In this document: in pieces, positions 1 to 8,365 of the stretch
Position numbering within the stretch: the first letter of the stretch is position 1
Layout: each line of letters opens with the position of its first letter
From: JACRLW01 sp050181465
GTDB taxonomy: Bacteria; Planctomycetota; UBA1135; UBA2386
DNA length: 64,000 nt
Reading direction: 5' to 3'
Assembly: GCA_050181465.1 (NCBI GenBank)
Contig: JBFXDD010000023.1
Location: forward strand, 1 to 64,000
The notes under the pieces: generated by a model
Told to the model about the DNA's origin: nothing
The model's input: the letters and a program-made list of their open reading frames with translations, nothing else
The model's database searches: none
Position numbers and translations under genes: made by a program

Positions 1-5
1 GGGTC

Positions 6-632
6 ATGAAGACCTTGCGATGTGTTGCGATCCCTGTCCTCGTCACCGCGGCGATCACGCTGTTGCGATTGTTTGGCGAGGTCGACGGCTGGATCGATCC
101 GAGGTCGGGTGGTGGGGGATTCTGGCTCGGCATCACCTGGTTGGTGTTTCTCTTCGGTGCGTGGTTCGGGCTTTGGCTCCATCGCGAGGGTTCGCAGCCC
201 AAGCGTCGACCAGTGTGGCTGTTCGCGTTGCCGGCCATGCTCGTGATCATTGCGGCGGTGGCCTGGCGTTTCGGCCCCCTATTGGAAGCCGATCGGAGTG
301 ACGCCACCTTCCAGCGACTCCGCGAGTCGGTGCTCATGCTCGCGGTGATCGCGACTTCGCTCATGGCACTCATGTTCTTCGTGTGGCCGCGACTCGCGCT
401 CACGCTCCTCGTCTACGGCTTCGCGTCCCGCGCGGTCGTGCTCGCCGTGACTTGGTATGCCAAGGATCAGGAGTGGAACACGCACTACACCAAATTCGGT
501 CCACCTGGTCTCGAGTTCGACATGGCCACCACCATGCAGAGTGCCGCTCTCGCCCAGCTCGGGTTCTGGGTGCCGTTCACCGTGATTGCGGGAACCCTCG
601 CCGGTGGTGTGTTTGCGCGGCGGCGGGGGTGA
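6..632 (+). CDS. Small multi-pass membrane protein, function unknown
   Basis: The 208-residue protein has about four or five hydrophobic segments (around residues 5-22, 40-58, 70-88, 108-128 and 180-203) separated by short charged loops, so it is an inner-membrane protein. I do not recognise a family. The ATG lies only five bases from the window edge; upstream signals cannot be seen and a longer N-terminus is not excluded, although the first residues already read as a typical signal anchor (basic residue, then hydrophobic run). It converges on the SGNH hydrolase gene 92 bp downstream. Confidence 0.65.
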   Translation: MKTLRCVAIPVLVTAAITLLRLFGEVDGWIDPRSGGGGFWLGITWLVFLFGAWFGLWLHREGSQPKRRPVWLFALPAMLVIIAAVAWRFGPLLEADRSDATFQRLRESVLMLAVIATSLMALMFFVWPRLALTLLVYGFASRAVVLAVTWYAKDQEWNTHYTKFGPPGLEFDMATTMQSAALAQLGFWVPFTVIAGTLAGGVFARRRG

Positions 633-724
633 GGCGGGCACGCATCCGAAGCGCCTCTTCGTGTCCGGTCGCGGGTCGAGCCGCACTCACCGTCATGGTC
701 GTTCTTCCCTCCCGACCTACCCAC

Positions 725-1666
725 CTACGGAATCAAAGGCAACACCAGCCCGCTCACCAACCCGACATGCGTCGTCGCGAGTTCCTCGCCGAGGCGGAGA
801 TAGCCCAAAGCGTTCAAGTGATAGGGATCGTTCGTGGCGAGCGGGAAGTAGCCGGTCGGGAACGGGCGACAATCGAGGACGGCGCCGAGGTTGTAGGCGG
901 ACGGCCATGCGAACTTCTCCGCCTGCATGGCCGCGAGCGTGGGCATATTGTTCGCGTAGGGCTGAGCCGTAGGGTCGAGGTGCGGGACGTAGCCGGTCGC
1001 GGGGACGGTGATCACGCCGAGCTGCAGCCCGATGTTGCTCAACAAGCGATCCATCGCACCATCGAAGAGCGCGACCTGACCGCAGTATCCAGCTTGAAAC
1101 CCAGCGTTGTTGCCGAGCGAGAACGCAACTCCGGCGAAGCGAACCGTATTGTTCGGCAAGGACGCTAATGCGGGCTGCAAGTAGTGATCGCGGAAGAGGA
1201 TCCAGGGTGTCGACGACTGCGCCGGATCCCAGGTGCTGCCGCCGGGCTGCGGGCAACGGATGCCCTGCTGCGGCAACATGTTCGGAACCACGTCGCTGCC
1301 GGGAATCCCGAACTGAATGACGTAGAGCGTGGTCACCCCCGTGAGCTGTCGGTAACGGTTCGCGAACTCGAAGACGGGAGCAGGACCGTTCATCGTGCCG
1401 TCGAACTTCAGCGCACAGTCGCGGCGTAGCGTCTCCCAGGAATCGTTGTTCGCCACCGCACTGAACCGGAGGTCCGAGTACCAGCGATTCCAGACCTTCA
1501 CGCCGGGCAACTCCTTCGGCGTCCCTACCGGCACGGTGCCTGTGTGCGATCCCCAACCTGCCGCCCAGGAATCACCGATCATGATCAACAGATGAGCTTC
1601 ACCCTGCGCGGCAAGCCGAGCGGAGTGCGAGAGGAGGAGAACGAGGATCAGCCCGAGACTACGCAT
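725..1666 (-). CDS. Secreted SGNH/GDSL-type hydrolase
   Basis: Predicted exported esterase or lipase-like enzyme of about 313 residues. The chosen ATG at 1666 begins a clean signal peptide ending near the Ala-Gln after the hydrophobic core; the open frame runs 117 bases further upstream, but that extension is Arg/Gly-rich and unlike a protein. Right after the signal peptide comes the block I GDS motif (IMIGDSWAAGWG) with the nucleophilic serine, and near the C-terminus a D-x2-H pair (DPYHLN), which is where the SGNH Asp/His dyad sits. The substrate cannot be told; carbohydrate O-acetyl esters are one possibility within the superfamily. Confidence 0.72.
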   Translation of the reverse strand: MRSLGLILVLLLSHSARLAAQGEAHLLIMIGDSWAAGWGSHTGTVPVGTPKELPGVKVWNRWYSDLRFSAVANNDSWETLRRDCALKFDGTMNGPAPVFEFANRYRQLTGVTTLYVIQFGIPGSDVVPNMLPQQGIRCPQPGGSTWDPAQSSTPWILFRDHYLQPALASLPNNTVRFAGVAFSLGNNAGFQAGYCGQVALFDGAMDRLLSNIGLQLGVITVPATGYVPHLDPTAQPYANNMPTLAAMQAEKFAWPSAYNLGAVLDCRPFPTGYFPLATNDPYHLNALGYLRLGEELATTHVGLVSGLVLPLIP

Positions 1667-1812
1667 ACGCCGAGATGTGTTCCGGGACGCTCCACCGGTC
1701 GCAGGAATCCGCGGTCGGTGAAACATCTCTCGCATCCCCGAGGGCAGACCAGCACTCCGCTCCGATGAGACCTCACCCCGCACATCACCGCCCCACAGAA
1801 GACGACCCGCCG

Positions 1813-2501
1813 ATGCACGCCACGCTCGCCGCTGCTCTCCCTCCCGCTGTGCTGCGTGCCTCGTACCGATTGCGAGCGCGCAGGGCTGCGTTCACGACCC
1901 CGATGCAAGCGCCGCGACCGGTGCTGCGACCGCTTCGCCCTTCGGCACCAAGGACGCGAACCACCTCACCCTGGCCGACCAGGCGATCCTCAACAGGGTG
2001 CAGTCCGCCTCGCTTCCGCCGGGCCGCGTGGACATCACCGCCCTGGGTCTTGGGTCCGAAGTGACCTGCACGCGCCACTTCGGATCGATCCAGGTCCGTC
2101 TCGGTCACGTTCCCTTCGGCTTCCACGGCGATCCGACCACGCCGGTGGTTCTGCAATTGCGCCGGAGCTTCGATCCCGGCCGCTGCGTCGTCGGCATCGG
2201 GGCAGCAATGGACTCAGCCTACGGACGTCCTTCACCGACACGTCCGCTTTGGGTTCGAACTTCACGATTCGCCCGCACGACGCCACCACCAGCCCGCCGG
2301 GCTGTGCGCCGCACATCTTGTTCGACTTCAACATCTCGGTGTTGTTCCAACAGGGTTCCGCCGCTCTGCCGCCGACCATGCCCGACTTGCCCCGGCTGAT
2401 CGGCGGCAGCGTGTTCTGCGAGCGGATCGTGCTCGCTGCGACGGCCGAACCTGCTCGGCGTCAGCGTCTCTGACTTCGGACGAATCCTGATCGGCTCGTG
2501 A
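1813..2501 (+). pseudogene. Frame-disrupted exported protein (three frame changes)
   Basis: Protein-like sequence runs through this interval but only by switching frame three times. It opens at ATG 1813 with a signal-peptide start in frame 1. From about 1855 it continues in frame 3 with the end of the signal peptide (CLVPIASAQGCVHD) and a beta-rich stretch to about 2215. It moves to frame 2 (from about SFTDTSALG to GGSVFCERIVLAA), then returns to frame 3 for the ending LLGVSVSDFGRILIGS and stop TGA at 2499-2501. Each piece has normal codon use. Either the gene is decaying or the assembly has indels here. A secreted protein of about 225 residues would result if repaired; I recognise no family. 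Confidence 0.6.
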
Positions 2502-2511
2502 GTCGCCGCCG

Positions 2512-2532
2512 CGCCGCGATAAGTTCGCGGCG
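2512..2532 (+). promoter_or_regulatory. Palindrome enclosing a leaderless-type -10 box
   Basis: Perfect inverted repeat CGCCGCG - ATAAGTT - CGCGGCG directly abutting the ATG at 2533. The TAAGTT hexamer (2520-2525) lies 7 nt before the start codon, matching the spacing seen at several other genes in the window, so transcription may start at or next to the ATG. The flanking GC arms could be a repressor site or simply a hairpin; that part is inference. Confidence 0.45.
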
Positions 2533-4311
2533 ATGTCCGCGGATGCGTGGTTCGTGCTGGCTTTGCTGATCGTCACGGTCGGCCTGCTCGTCAGTCAGAT
2601 CGTCCGCACGGAAGTCACAGCACTCGGCATCATCCTCGCGCTCGGCTTCTCTCGCGTCCTCACACCCGAGCGGGCGCTCAGCGGCTTCTCGAGCCCGGCG
2701 ACACTCACCGTCGCCGCCATGTTGGCGTTGTCTGCGGCGTTGGAGAAGGCGGGAATCGTCGACTACGTGTCGCAGAGCCTCGCCAGGACCGGTGGTGGCG
2801 GTCTGCGTCGACTGCTCGCGATCCTGATGTTGCCGACCGCACTGTTCAGTGCGTTCATGAACAACACGCCGGTCGTCGCCTTGATGGTTCCGGTCGTGCT
2901 CGCGATCGGCAAGCGCTTCTCGATTCCCGGCTCGAAGTTGCTGATCCCGGTCAGTTACGCAGCCATCCTGGGCGGCACCTGCACGCTGATCGGCACGAGC
3001 ACGAACATCCTGGTCGACTCCGTGTTTCGCAGCGGGGGACACACCGGGTTCTCGATGTTCGAGTTTGCACCGCTTGGTGCCGTTTTCGTCGCCGTCGGCC
3101 TCCTGTACGTGCTCGTCCTGGGCCCGCGGCTCCTGCCGTCGCGGACCGCACTCAGCGAACTGCTCTCGGCGAGCGCGCCCGGAAACTACGTGACCGAGAT
3201 CGTGATTCGCGCGGGGAGTCGCTGGGTCGGCCACACGCTGGGCGAGATGCTCGGCGACGCCAAGGAGATCACCGTGCTCGAGGTCGTGCGCGACGAAGAG
3301 GCGATCGTTGGTCCGCGGTCGGATCTGCAGATCTGCCCCGACGACATGCTGATCATCGAGTCCGGCGCACGCGCGATTCACTCACTGCTGTCGTCGTCAG
3401 ACGTCGAACACGGCACGGCGGTGGCCGACGACGAGCGCGTCGCGATCCAGCGCGTCGACCTCCGAGTGGCGGAGATGGTGGTGGCACCGGGTTCCTCGTT
3501 CGTCGGCGCGATGGTGCGCGAGCTCGGACTGTCGCGGAAGTTCGGTATTCAGGTGCTCGGCATCCGCCGACTCGGCCGCCACCACACCGTCAAGCTGCGT
3601 GAATGGGAGCTGCGCTCGGGCGACGTGCTGCTGGTGCAGGGTGAGCCCGGACCCCTGCGTTCACTACAGGACGACGGCGACGTGATGCTGGTGGAAGGCG
3701 TGGAGCGCGAGCTGACCTTCCCGCGCAAGGCGCCGGTAGCGCTCGGAATCTTCGCGGCGATGGTGCTCGCGGCGACCTTGGGACTCGCTCCGATCGTGAT
3801 GCTCGCATTGGCGGCGGTCGCGCTGATGTTGGTATCGCGCGCGCTCGAAGTGCGCGAAGCGGTACGCGCGGTCGAGCCCGCCGTCTTGCTGCTCTTGGCC
3901 GGAACGATTCCTCTGGGGGAAGCCATGCAATCCACGGGGCTCGCCGAGACGGTCGCCGGCTCCGCGGTGGCCGCGGTGTCCGCGCTCGGGCCCTGGGCCC
4001 TCGTCGCGGTGGTCTACCTGATGTCGAGCTTGCTCACCGAAGTGTTGTCGAACAACGCGACGGCGGTCATTCTCGCTCCGATCGCGCTGGGGGTGGCACA
4101 AAGTGCCGGTGTCGATCCGCGACCTCTGATGATCGCCGTCGCCTTCGGCGCCAGCGCCTGCTTCGCGAGCCCGATCGGCTATCAGACCAACACCTTGGTC
4201 ATGGGCCCGGGCGGTTACAGCTTCGGTGACTTCGTGCGCGTGGGACTGCCGCTCAACCTGCTGCTGGCGGCGGTCGCGACGATCACGATCCCTTGGCTGT
4301 GGCCGCTCTGA
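2533..4311 (+). CDS. SLC13/DASS-type anion transporter with two RCK_C (TrkA-C) domains
   Basis: The 592-residue inner-membrane protein has the ArsB/SLC13 layout: an N-terminal membrane half (residues ~1-200), a cytoplasmic insert with two consecutive RCK_C domains (~215-375), and a second membrane half (~395-592). Family hallmarks are FMNNTPVVALMVP with GTSTNIL in the first half and LSNNATAVILAP in the second, the pseudo-symmetric asparagine-rich hairpins that bind Na+ and substrate in this superfamily. The substrate is probably a small anion such as sulfate or a dicarboxylate, but RCK_C-containing members are poorly assigned. The ATG is supported by TAAGTT 7 nt upstream. Its last 29 bp overlap the convergent LeuA-like gene. 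Confidence 0.85.
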   Translation: MSADAWFVLALLIVTVGLLVSQIVRTEVTALGIILALGFSRVLTPERALSGFSSPATLTVAAMLALSAALEKAGIVDYVSQSLARTGGGGLRRLLAILMLPTALFSAFMNNTPVVALMVPVVLAIGKRFSIPGSKLLIPVSYAAILGGTCTLIGTSTNILVDSVFRSGGHTGFSMFEFAPLGAVFVAVGLLYVLVLGPRLLPSRTALSELLSASAPGNYVTEIVIRAGSRWVGHTLGEMLGDAKEITVLEVVRDEEAIVGPRSDLQICPDDMLIIESGARAIHSLLSSSDVEHGTAVADDERVAIQRVDLRVAEMVVAPGSSFVGAMVRELGLSRKFGIQVLGIRRLGRHHTVKLREWELRSGDVLLVQGEPGPLRSLQDDGDVMLVEGVERELTFPRKAPVALGIFAAMVLAATLGLAPIVMLALAAVALMLVSRALEVREAVRAVEPAVLLLLAGTIPLGEAMQSTGLAETVAGSAVAAVSALGPWALVAVVYLMSSLLTEVLSNNATAVILAPIALGVAQSAGVDPRPLMIAVAFGASACFASPIGYQTNTLVMGPGGYSFGDFVRVGLPLNLLLAAVATITIPWLWPL

Positions 4312-5515
4312 CGATCTCGTCGTCGCTCAACAGGCGCTTGCTGCCCTTGCCGGCGTCGAGCACGCGCTGCACTCGCTCGTCGGTCGGCTCGATCCCGAGC
4401 TTCTCGAGGCACCAGACCACGTTCGACTTTCCGCTCATCGGACCGATCCCGATCCGCTGCTCGAGCCCGACCATGCTCGCGGGAACGCCGCTGTAGACCG
4501 AGTCGGCGAGCTGGGTGTCGCCCTTGCGGAACGCCTTGATCACGGCGGCCGCGTGCACGCCGGTGCCGGTCTCGAAGGCATCGGTGCCGAGCACCGGATA
4601 GTTGGACGGGATCGGCACGCCGACCGCGGCCGAGACCTTGCGCACGTATTCGGGCAGCTTGCTCAGGTCGTTGTCGATCCAACCTTGCAGCTTGCAGTTG
4701 ACGAGCAACAGGTCCATCGGCGCGTTGCCGGCTCGTTCGCCGATACCGATGCCGGCGCCGTGCACGCGCGTCGCCCCGGCTTCGACCGCGGCGAGGCAGT
4801 TCGCGATCGCCAGGTCGCGGTCGCGATGGCCGTGCCAATCCACGCCGACCGTCGGATCGAGCTTGTCGACGATCTCGTTCTTCACGAAGGACACCACTGC
4901 AGCCGCTCCAGCGGGCGTCGAGTGACCGACCGTGTCGCACACGCACACGCGCCGCGCGCCGAGTTCGATCGCCGTCGAATAGAGGGCGCGCAGGGTTTCG
5001 GGGAAGGCGCGCGAGGTGTCCTCCGTGACGTACATCACCGGCAGGTCGTGATCGCGGCAGAACTTCAGTGCATCGCGGGTGTTCGCCAGCATGCGGTCGA
5101 GGCTCCAGTCCTCGGCGTATTGACGAATCGTGCTGCTGCCGATGAAGGCGCAGACCTCGATCGGCATGCCGGCCTTCTGACTCATCTCCACGACCGGCTC
5201 GATGTCGCTGACCACGGTGCGGCAGGCCACGTTCGCGCCGATCTTCCAGCGGTTCTCGGTGATCGTCTTCGCCATCCGCAGGATGTCTTCCCGCGGCCGA
5301 CCACCCGCTCCCGGCAACCCGAGGTTCGCGGTGTGGATGCCGAGCTGCTCCATCAGGTGCAGCAACTCGAGCTTCTTGTCGATCGGCGGATCGGAGACCG
5401 AAGGCGACTGCAGACCGTCGCGTAGGGTCTCGTCATCGAACATGAGCCGTCCCGCCGGAGGGCGGATCGGGCTCACGCGGTTCCAGTCGTGGATCAGATC
5501 GTCGACGCGCACCAT
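4283..5515 (-). CDS. LeuA/homocitrate-synthase-like pyruvate carboxyltransferase (HMGL-like)
   Basis: TIM-barrel acyl-transferase of 410 residues in the 2-isopropylmalate / homocitrate / (R)-citramalate synthase group, which condense an acyl-CoA with a 2-oxo acid. The metal-binding DETLRDGLQS motif is at ~28-37, the HGHRD segment follows at mid-protein, and GIGERAGNAP marks the end of the barrel. It has a short C-terminal region and no recognisable LeuA allosteric dimer domain (about 410 residues against 500 or more for full LeuA), so it is closer to the short homocitrate-synthase-like forms; the exact substrate is open. No other leucine or lysine pathway gene is in the window. TAAGAT lies 6 nt before the ATG. 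Confidence 0.82.
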   Translation of the reverse strand: MVRVDDLIHDWNRVSPIRPPAGRLMFDDETLRDGLQSPSVSDPPIDKKLELLHLMEQLGIHTANLGLPGAGGRPREDILRMAKTITENRWKIGANVACRTVVSDIEPVVEMSQKAGMPIEVCAFIGSSTIRQYAEDWSLDRMLANTRDALKFCRDHDLPVMYVTEDTSRAFPETLRALYSTAIELGARRVCVCDTVGHSTPAGAAAVVSFVKNEIVDKLDPTVGVDWHGHRDRDLAIANCLAAVEAGATRVHGAGIGIGERAGNAPMDLLLVNCKLQGWIDNDLSKLPEYVRKVSAAVGVPIPSNYPVLGTDAFETGTGVHAAAVIKAFRKGDTQLADSVYSGVPASMVGLEQRIGIGPMSGKSNVVWCLEKLGIEPTDERVQRVLDAGKGSKRLLSDDEIVRAATAKGS

Positions 5516-5527
5516 GGCCCGATCTTA
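5516..5527 (-). promoter_or_regulatory. Leaderless-type -10 element of the LeuA-like gene
   Basis: On the minus strand TAAGAT (5522-5527) is followed by six bases and then the ATG. No Shine-Dalgarno sequence is present. With a normal -10 to start-site distance the RNA would begin at the start codon. This implies that the gene has its own promoter rather than depending on read-through from the gene that ends 37 bp upstream. Confidence 0.5.
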
Positions 5528-5551
5528 GGCCGCCGCCGCGCGGCTCCGAAC

Positions 5552-6685
5552 TCAGTTCGCTTCGAGGTCGCGCAGGAAGGTCCGCGCGTCGTCGAGCCGC
5601 TGGAGATAGAGGTGGAAGTCGAGTCGGTCGTCAGCGTCGATCGCGTCCTCCGAGCGGGCGGCGCCGAAGAGGAAGTTGACCGCCCAGTCGGCGAGACGAG
5701 CCTCGCCGGTGAGGGACCGGCCGTCCAGCGAAGCGTCGATCTCCACGATGTTCTGTCGCAGCAGCTTGCCGTGCTCCAGAAAGAGGCGGCGGTTGTCGAG
5801 CAGGTCGCGCTCGTCGGCGCTCACCAGCCGGATCAACTCGGCGACGTCGGCGTACGCGATGCCTTCGTGAAGTTCGCGGAACAAGAGCGCGATCACGACC
5901 ACGGTTTCCGCCCGACCGAGCCGATGCTCGTGCGCGAAGCGGACAGCCGGGAACATCATCGCGTTCTCGGTGAGGGCCAGTCGGCGCTCGATGCGTTGCC
6001 ACTGCGCGTCGATGCGCGCGGTGAACTGGCGACCGGCCTGCGTGACCCCCGGCTGCACCCGGTCCCACCGCTCCTGTTGGAAGACCCGCTCGGCGCGGTG
6101 GCGGTAGAGGTTGTGCAGGAAGCGCAGATCGAGGAGGTACTCGTGGTTGTCGGCGTAGGCGCCCTGGGCCAGGCGGTGATCGTCGACCACGACGCCCATG
6201 ACCTCGTCGCGGAAGGCGGTCATCGCGTCGTCCGACAGGCGGAAGCGCGACTCGAGCAGGTCGATCGCGGGTTCGTCGTCTTCTTCGATGAGGACGAGAC
6301 CGCTCGCGCGGAGCGGACCGTTCGCGTGGAGCAGTTCCAGTCCCGACAGCACTTCGAAGGAGCTCTGGAACACTGCACTCAAGAGTTCGCGACCTTCCAT
6401 CGCCGGCGTGTCGCCGCGCAGATGGCGTTGCAGCAGCGTCGCGAGGACCTGGAAGTGCAGGATCGTGAGCTTGTTCTCGCGCAGCAGTCGGCCGAGCGGT
6501 CCCTTGAAGCGGTAGTTCGCGAGATCGCGGGCGAGTCGATCGGTCTTGCTGCGAAGTTGACGGACCAGCCGCGCGCGCGTCTCGCGCGGCATCGCAACCT
6601 CGGCAAGTCGTGCACGCGTGCGGTGCAGGTCGTCGCACAGGTCGAGCAGCTTCCGCAGCGCTGCGTTCCGTCGGGTGCTTTTCAT
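5552..6685 (-). CDS. Helical protein of unknown function
   Basis: The 377-residue protein is soluble, strongly helical and rich in Arg, Glu and Leu, with no signal peptide or membrane segment. Residues ~65-130 (KLTILHFQVLATLL onward) recall the helical N-terminal region that precedes the AAA module in some large planctomycete ATPases, but no P-loop is present here, so it would be a stand-alone version of that region. This resemblance is from memory and weak. The gene precedes the LeuA-like gene on the same strand by 36 bp. The 30 bp before the ATG are unusually AT-rich and hold TACAAG and TTGACC, a possible promoter. Confidence 0.6.
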   Translation of the reverse strand: MKSTRRNAALRKLLDLCDDLHRTRARLAEVAMPRETRARLVRQLRSKTDRLARDLANYRFKGPLGRLLRENKLTILHFQVLATLLQRHLRGDTPAMEGRELLSAVFQSSFEVLSGLELLHANGPLRASGLVLIEEDDEPAIDLLESRFRLSDDAMTAFRDEVMGVVVDDHRLAQGAYADNHEYLLDLRFLHNLYRHRAERVFQQERWDRVQPGVTQAGRQFTARIDAQWQRIERRLALTENAMMFPAVRFAHEHRLGRAETVVVIALLFRELHEGIAYADVAELIRLVSADERDLLDNRRLFLEHGKLLRQNIVEIDASLDGRSLTGEARLADWAVNFLFGAARSEDAIDADDRLDFHLYLQRLDDARTFLRDLEAN

Positions 6686-6908
6686 AAGTGCTTGTATTTG
6701 CTAAACTAAGGTCAATGCGGCAGTCGCGGACCGTCTCCCTTAGCGTGCCCCGGAAGGGGGTTCAAGGCGCCCGCCGGACCGCCGACCCGACGCTCCGCCG
6801 CAAGTCCGGCGGAAGCCCTTGTGGGGCAACGAGCAAGCAGGAATTGGCGCCGCTCCCAGCGGTGGAAAGTGTGGAAACTTTTCCGGCTCGGTGGCCCCCG
6901 CGGAGGCC
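6686..6908. other. Divergent intergenic region
   Basis: These 223 bp separate the helical-protein gene (minus) from the signal peptidase gene (plus). The first 30 bases are the most AT-rich stretch nearby and probably carry the minus-strand promoter. A GGAGG at 6902-6906 lies just before the signal peptidase start, one of the few Shine-Dalgarno-like sites in the window. I see no small ORF or RNA structure that I would defend. Confidence 0.4.
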
Positions 6909-8174
6909 ATGGTGAGGCGTCGGGCGGTCTGGGTGCTCCTGGTCGATCTGCTGCCCGCGGCCCTAGGGGTGTGGATGGTCTTCCACGTGCTGCGTGGAGA
7001 AGTCGCCTCGCACTATCGGATCGAGAGTCGCTCGATGGAGCCGACCTTGCACGGCGCTCGTCCAGGTGGCGACGTCGTGTTGGTCGACAAGACCGCGTTC
7101 TGGTCGTGGCGCGCGCGACCGCTCGCGCGCTTCGACTTGGTGGTGGTGCGCAACCGTCACAAGCGCAGCGCGCCGCATTTGGTGAAGCGGTTCATCGCCG
7201 CGGGACCGGCGGAGATCGCCGTGCGCGAAGGTGACCTCTACGTGCGCGACGGCGAGCTGCGCGCGCTCGAGCGCGTGGTGAAGGACCCGCTCGATCCGGC
7301 CGGGCTGCGGCAGACGGTCTTTGCCCTCGACTTCGCTGCACCGGACGCCGCCGAGCGGACTGCTGAGCGACTGGTTGGTAGCGAACGACTCGCACCCGGT
7401 GCGCTGGTGATGCGGGCGCAGTCCCGGGATGCCCTGCTCGGACACTTGACTGCGGCCGCGCTCGCCGAGCGCAAGGCTGGTGCGGCGGGGCCCGAACGCG
7501 TGCTGCCGCCGGGCTTCCTGGCGACGAAGTCCGACCTCGACAGCGGCTTTCTGGATGCGGAGGGCGAGATCGTGGCGGCGGCGCGTGCGGCGGTGCGCGA
7601 TGTCGGGTTGGAACTCGATCTGGTTGCGACGGCCGGGGTGACCGGCGTGTTGCTCGTGGTCGAAGTGCTGGAGGTCTACCACGCGATCGAGTGGACGGCG
7701 GACGGACGGTTGACCGTGACGGTGATGGGAACGGAGGTGGGGCCGGCGCGCACGGTCGCACCGTTGCCGGTCGGCACCGAGGTCCGGCTCGCCTTCGGCT
7801 ACCTCGATGGTCGTCTGTTCGTGACGTCCGGCGACGCCGTGATCGCGTGCTTCGAGCACGACGTCCCGTTCCAGTCGCCGCGGGAACTGCTCCCCGGCGA
7901 GCGCTGGGAGCGACCGCGTGTGAACGTGCTGCATGTCGCCGCGACGGGCAGCGGCGAACTTCGCCTGGAGCGCCTGCGCGCGTTCCACGACATTCACTAC
8001 CAACCGCGCAGCGAGACCTGGCGCCTGGAGCCCGGCGAGATCTTCGTGCTGGGCGACAACTCCTTCGACAGCGCCGACTCGCGCGACCACGCCCACGACC
8101 CCTTTCGCACGGAAGACCTCATCGGCCGTCCCGTCGCGGTGATGGCGCCGGGAGTGCGGCGACGGTGGTTGTGA
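6909..8174 (+). CDS. Signal peptidase I (S26 family) with a large internal insertion
   Basis: Type I leader peptidase, anchored by one N-terminal membrane segment (residues ~6-28), that should cleave Sec/Tat signal peptides at the outer face of the inner membrane. The catalytic serine is S42 in ESRSMEPTL and the general base K93 in LVKRFIAAGP; the C-terminal box VLGDNS...SADSRDH lies near residue 380. Between the Lys box and the C-terminal box there are about 290 residues instead of the usual 50-100. Part of this insertion (around 250-355) reads like a concanavalin-like/LamG sandwich. ATG 6909 was chosen because the 30 residues encoded upstream are not protein-like; GTG 6912 is better spaced from the GGAGG and is an alternative. 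Confidence 0.82.
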   Translation: MVRRRAVWVLLVDLLPAALGVWMVFHVLRGEVASHYRIESRSMEPTLHGARPGGDVVLVDKTAFWSWRARPLARFDLVVVRNRHKRSAPHLVKRFIAAGPAEIAVREGDLYVRDGELRALERVVKDPLDPAGLRQTVFALDFAAPDAAERTAERLVGSERLAPGALVMRAQSRDALLGHLTAAALAERKAGAAGPERVLPPGFLATKSDLDSGFLDAEGEIVAAARAAVRDVGLELDLVATAGVTGVLLVVEVLEVYHAIEWTADGRLTVTVMGTEVGPARTVAPLPVGTEVRLAFGYLDGRLFVTSGDAVIACFEHDVPFQSPRELLPGERWERPRVNVLHVAATGSGELRLERLRAFHDIHYQPRSETWRLEPGEIFVLGDNSFDSADSRDHAHDPFRTEDLIGRPVAVMAPGVRRRWL

Positions 8175-8365
8175 CGGCCGGCGGTCACGCGACTCTCGGT
8201 GAGTGGGAAGTGCGTATGCGCCGCAACGTTGCCGTCTTCGGTGATCTCGGCTCGACCTGGTGGTTCGGCGCCGCCCCCGACCTCGGTTGCCACGCTTCGA
8301 ATCGACTCGGCACGCAGTCGCTCGTGCGCCAAGGCCCGCTCCGTCGTGAGCGCGGAACTACAGCC

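Noticed and set aside
5631..6638. A 335-codon Arg-rich frame overlapping the helical-protein gene on the same strand
   Set aside because: Same-strand shadow in another phase; composition is about one-quarter Arg and it lacks a plausible start or motif.
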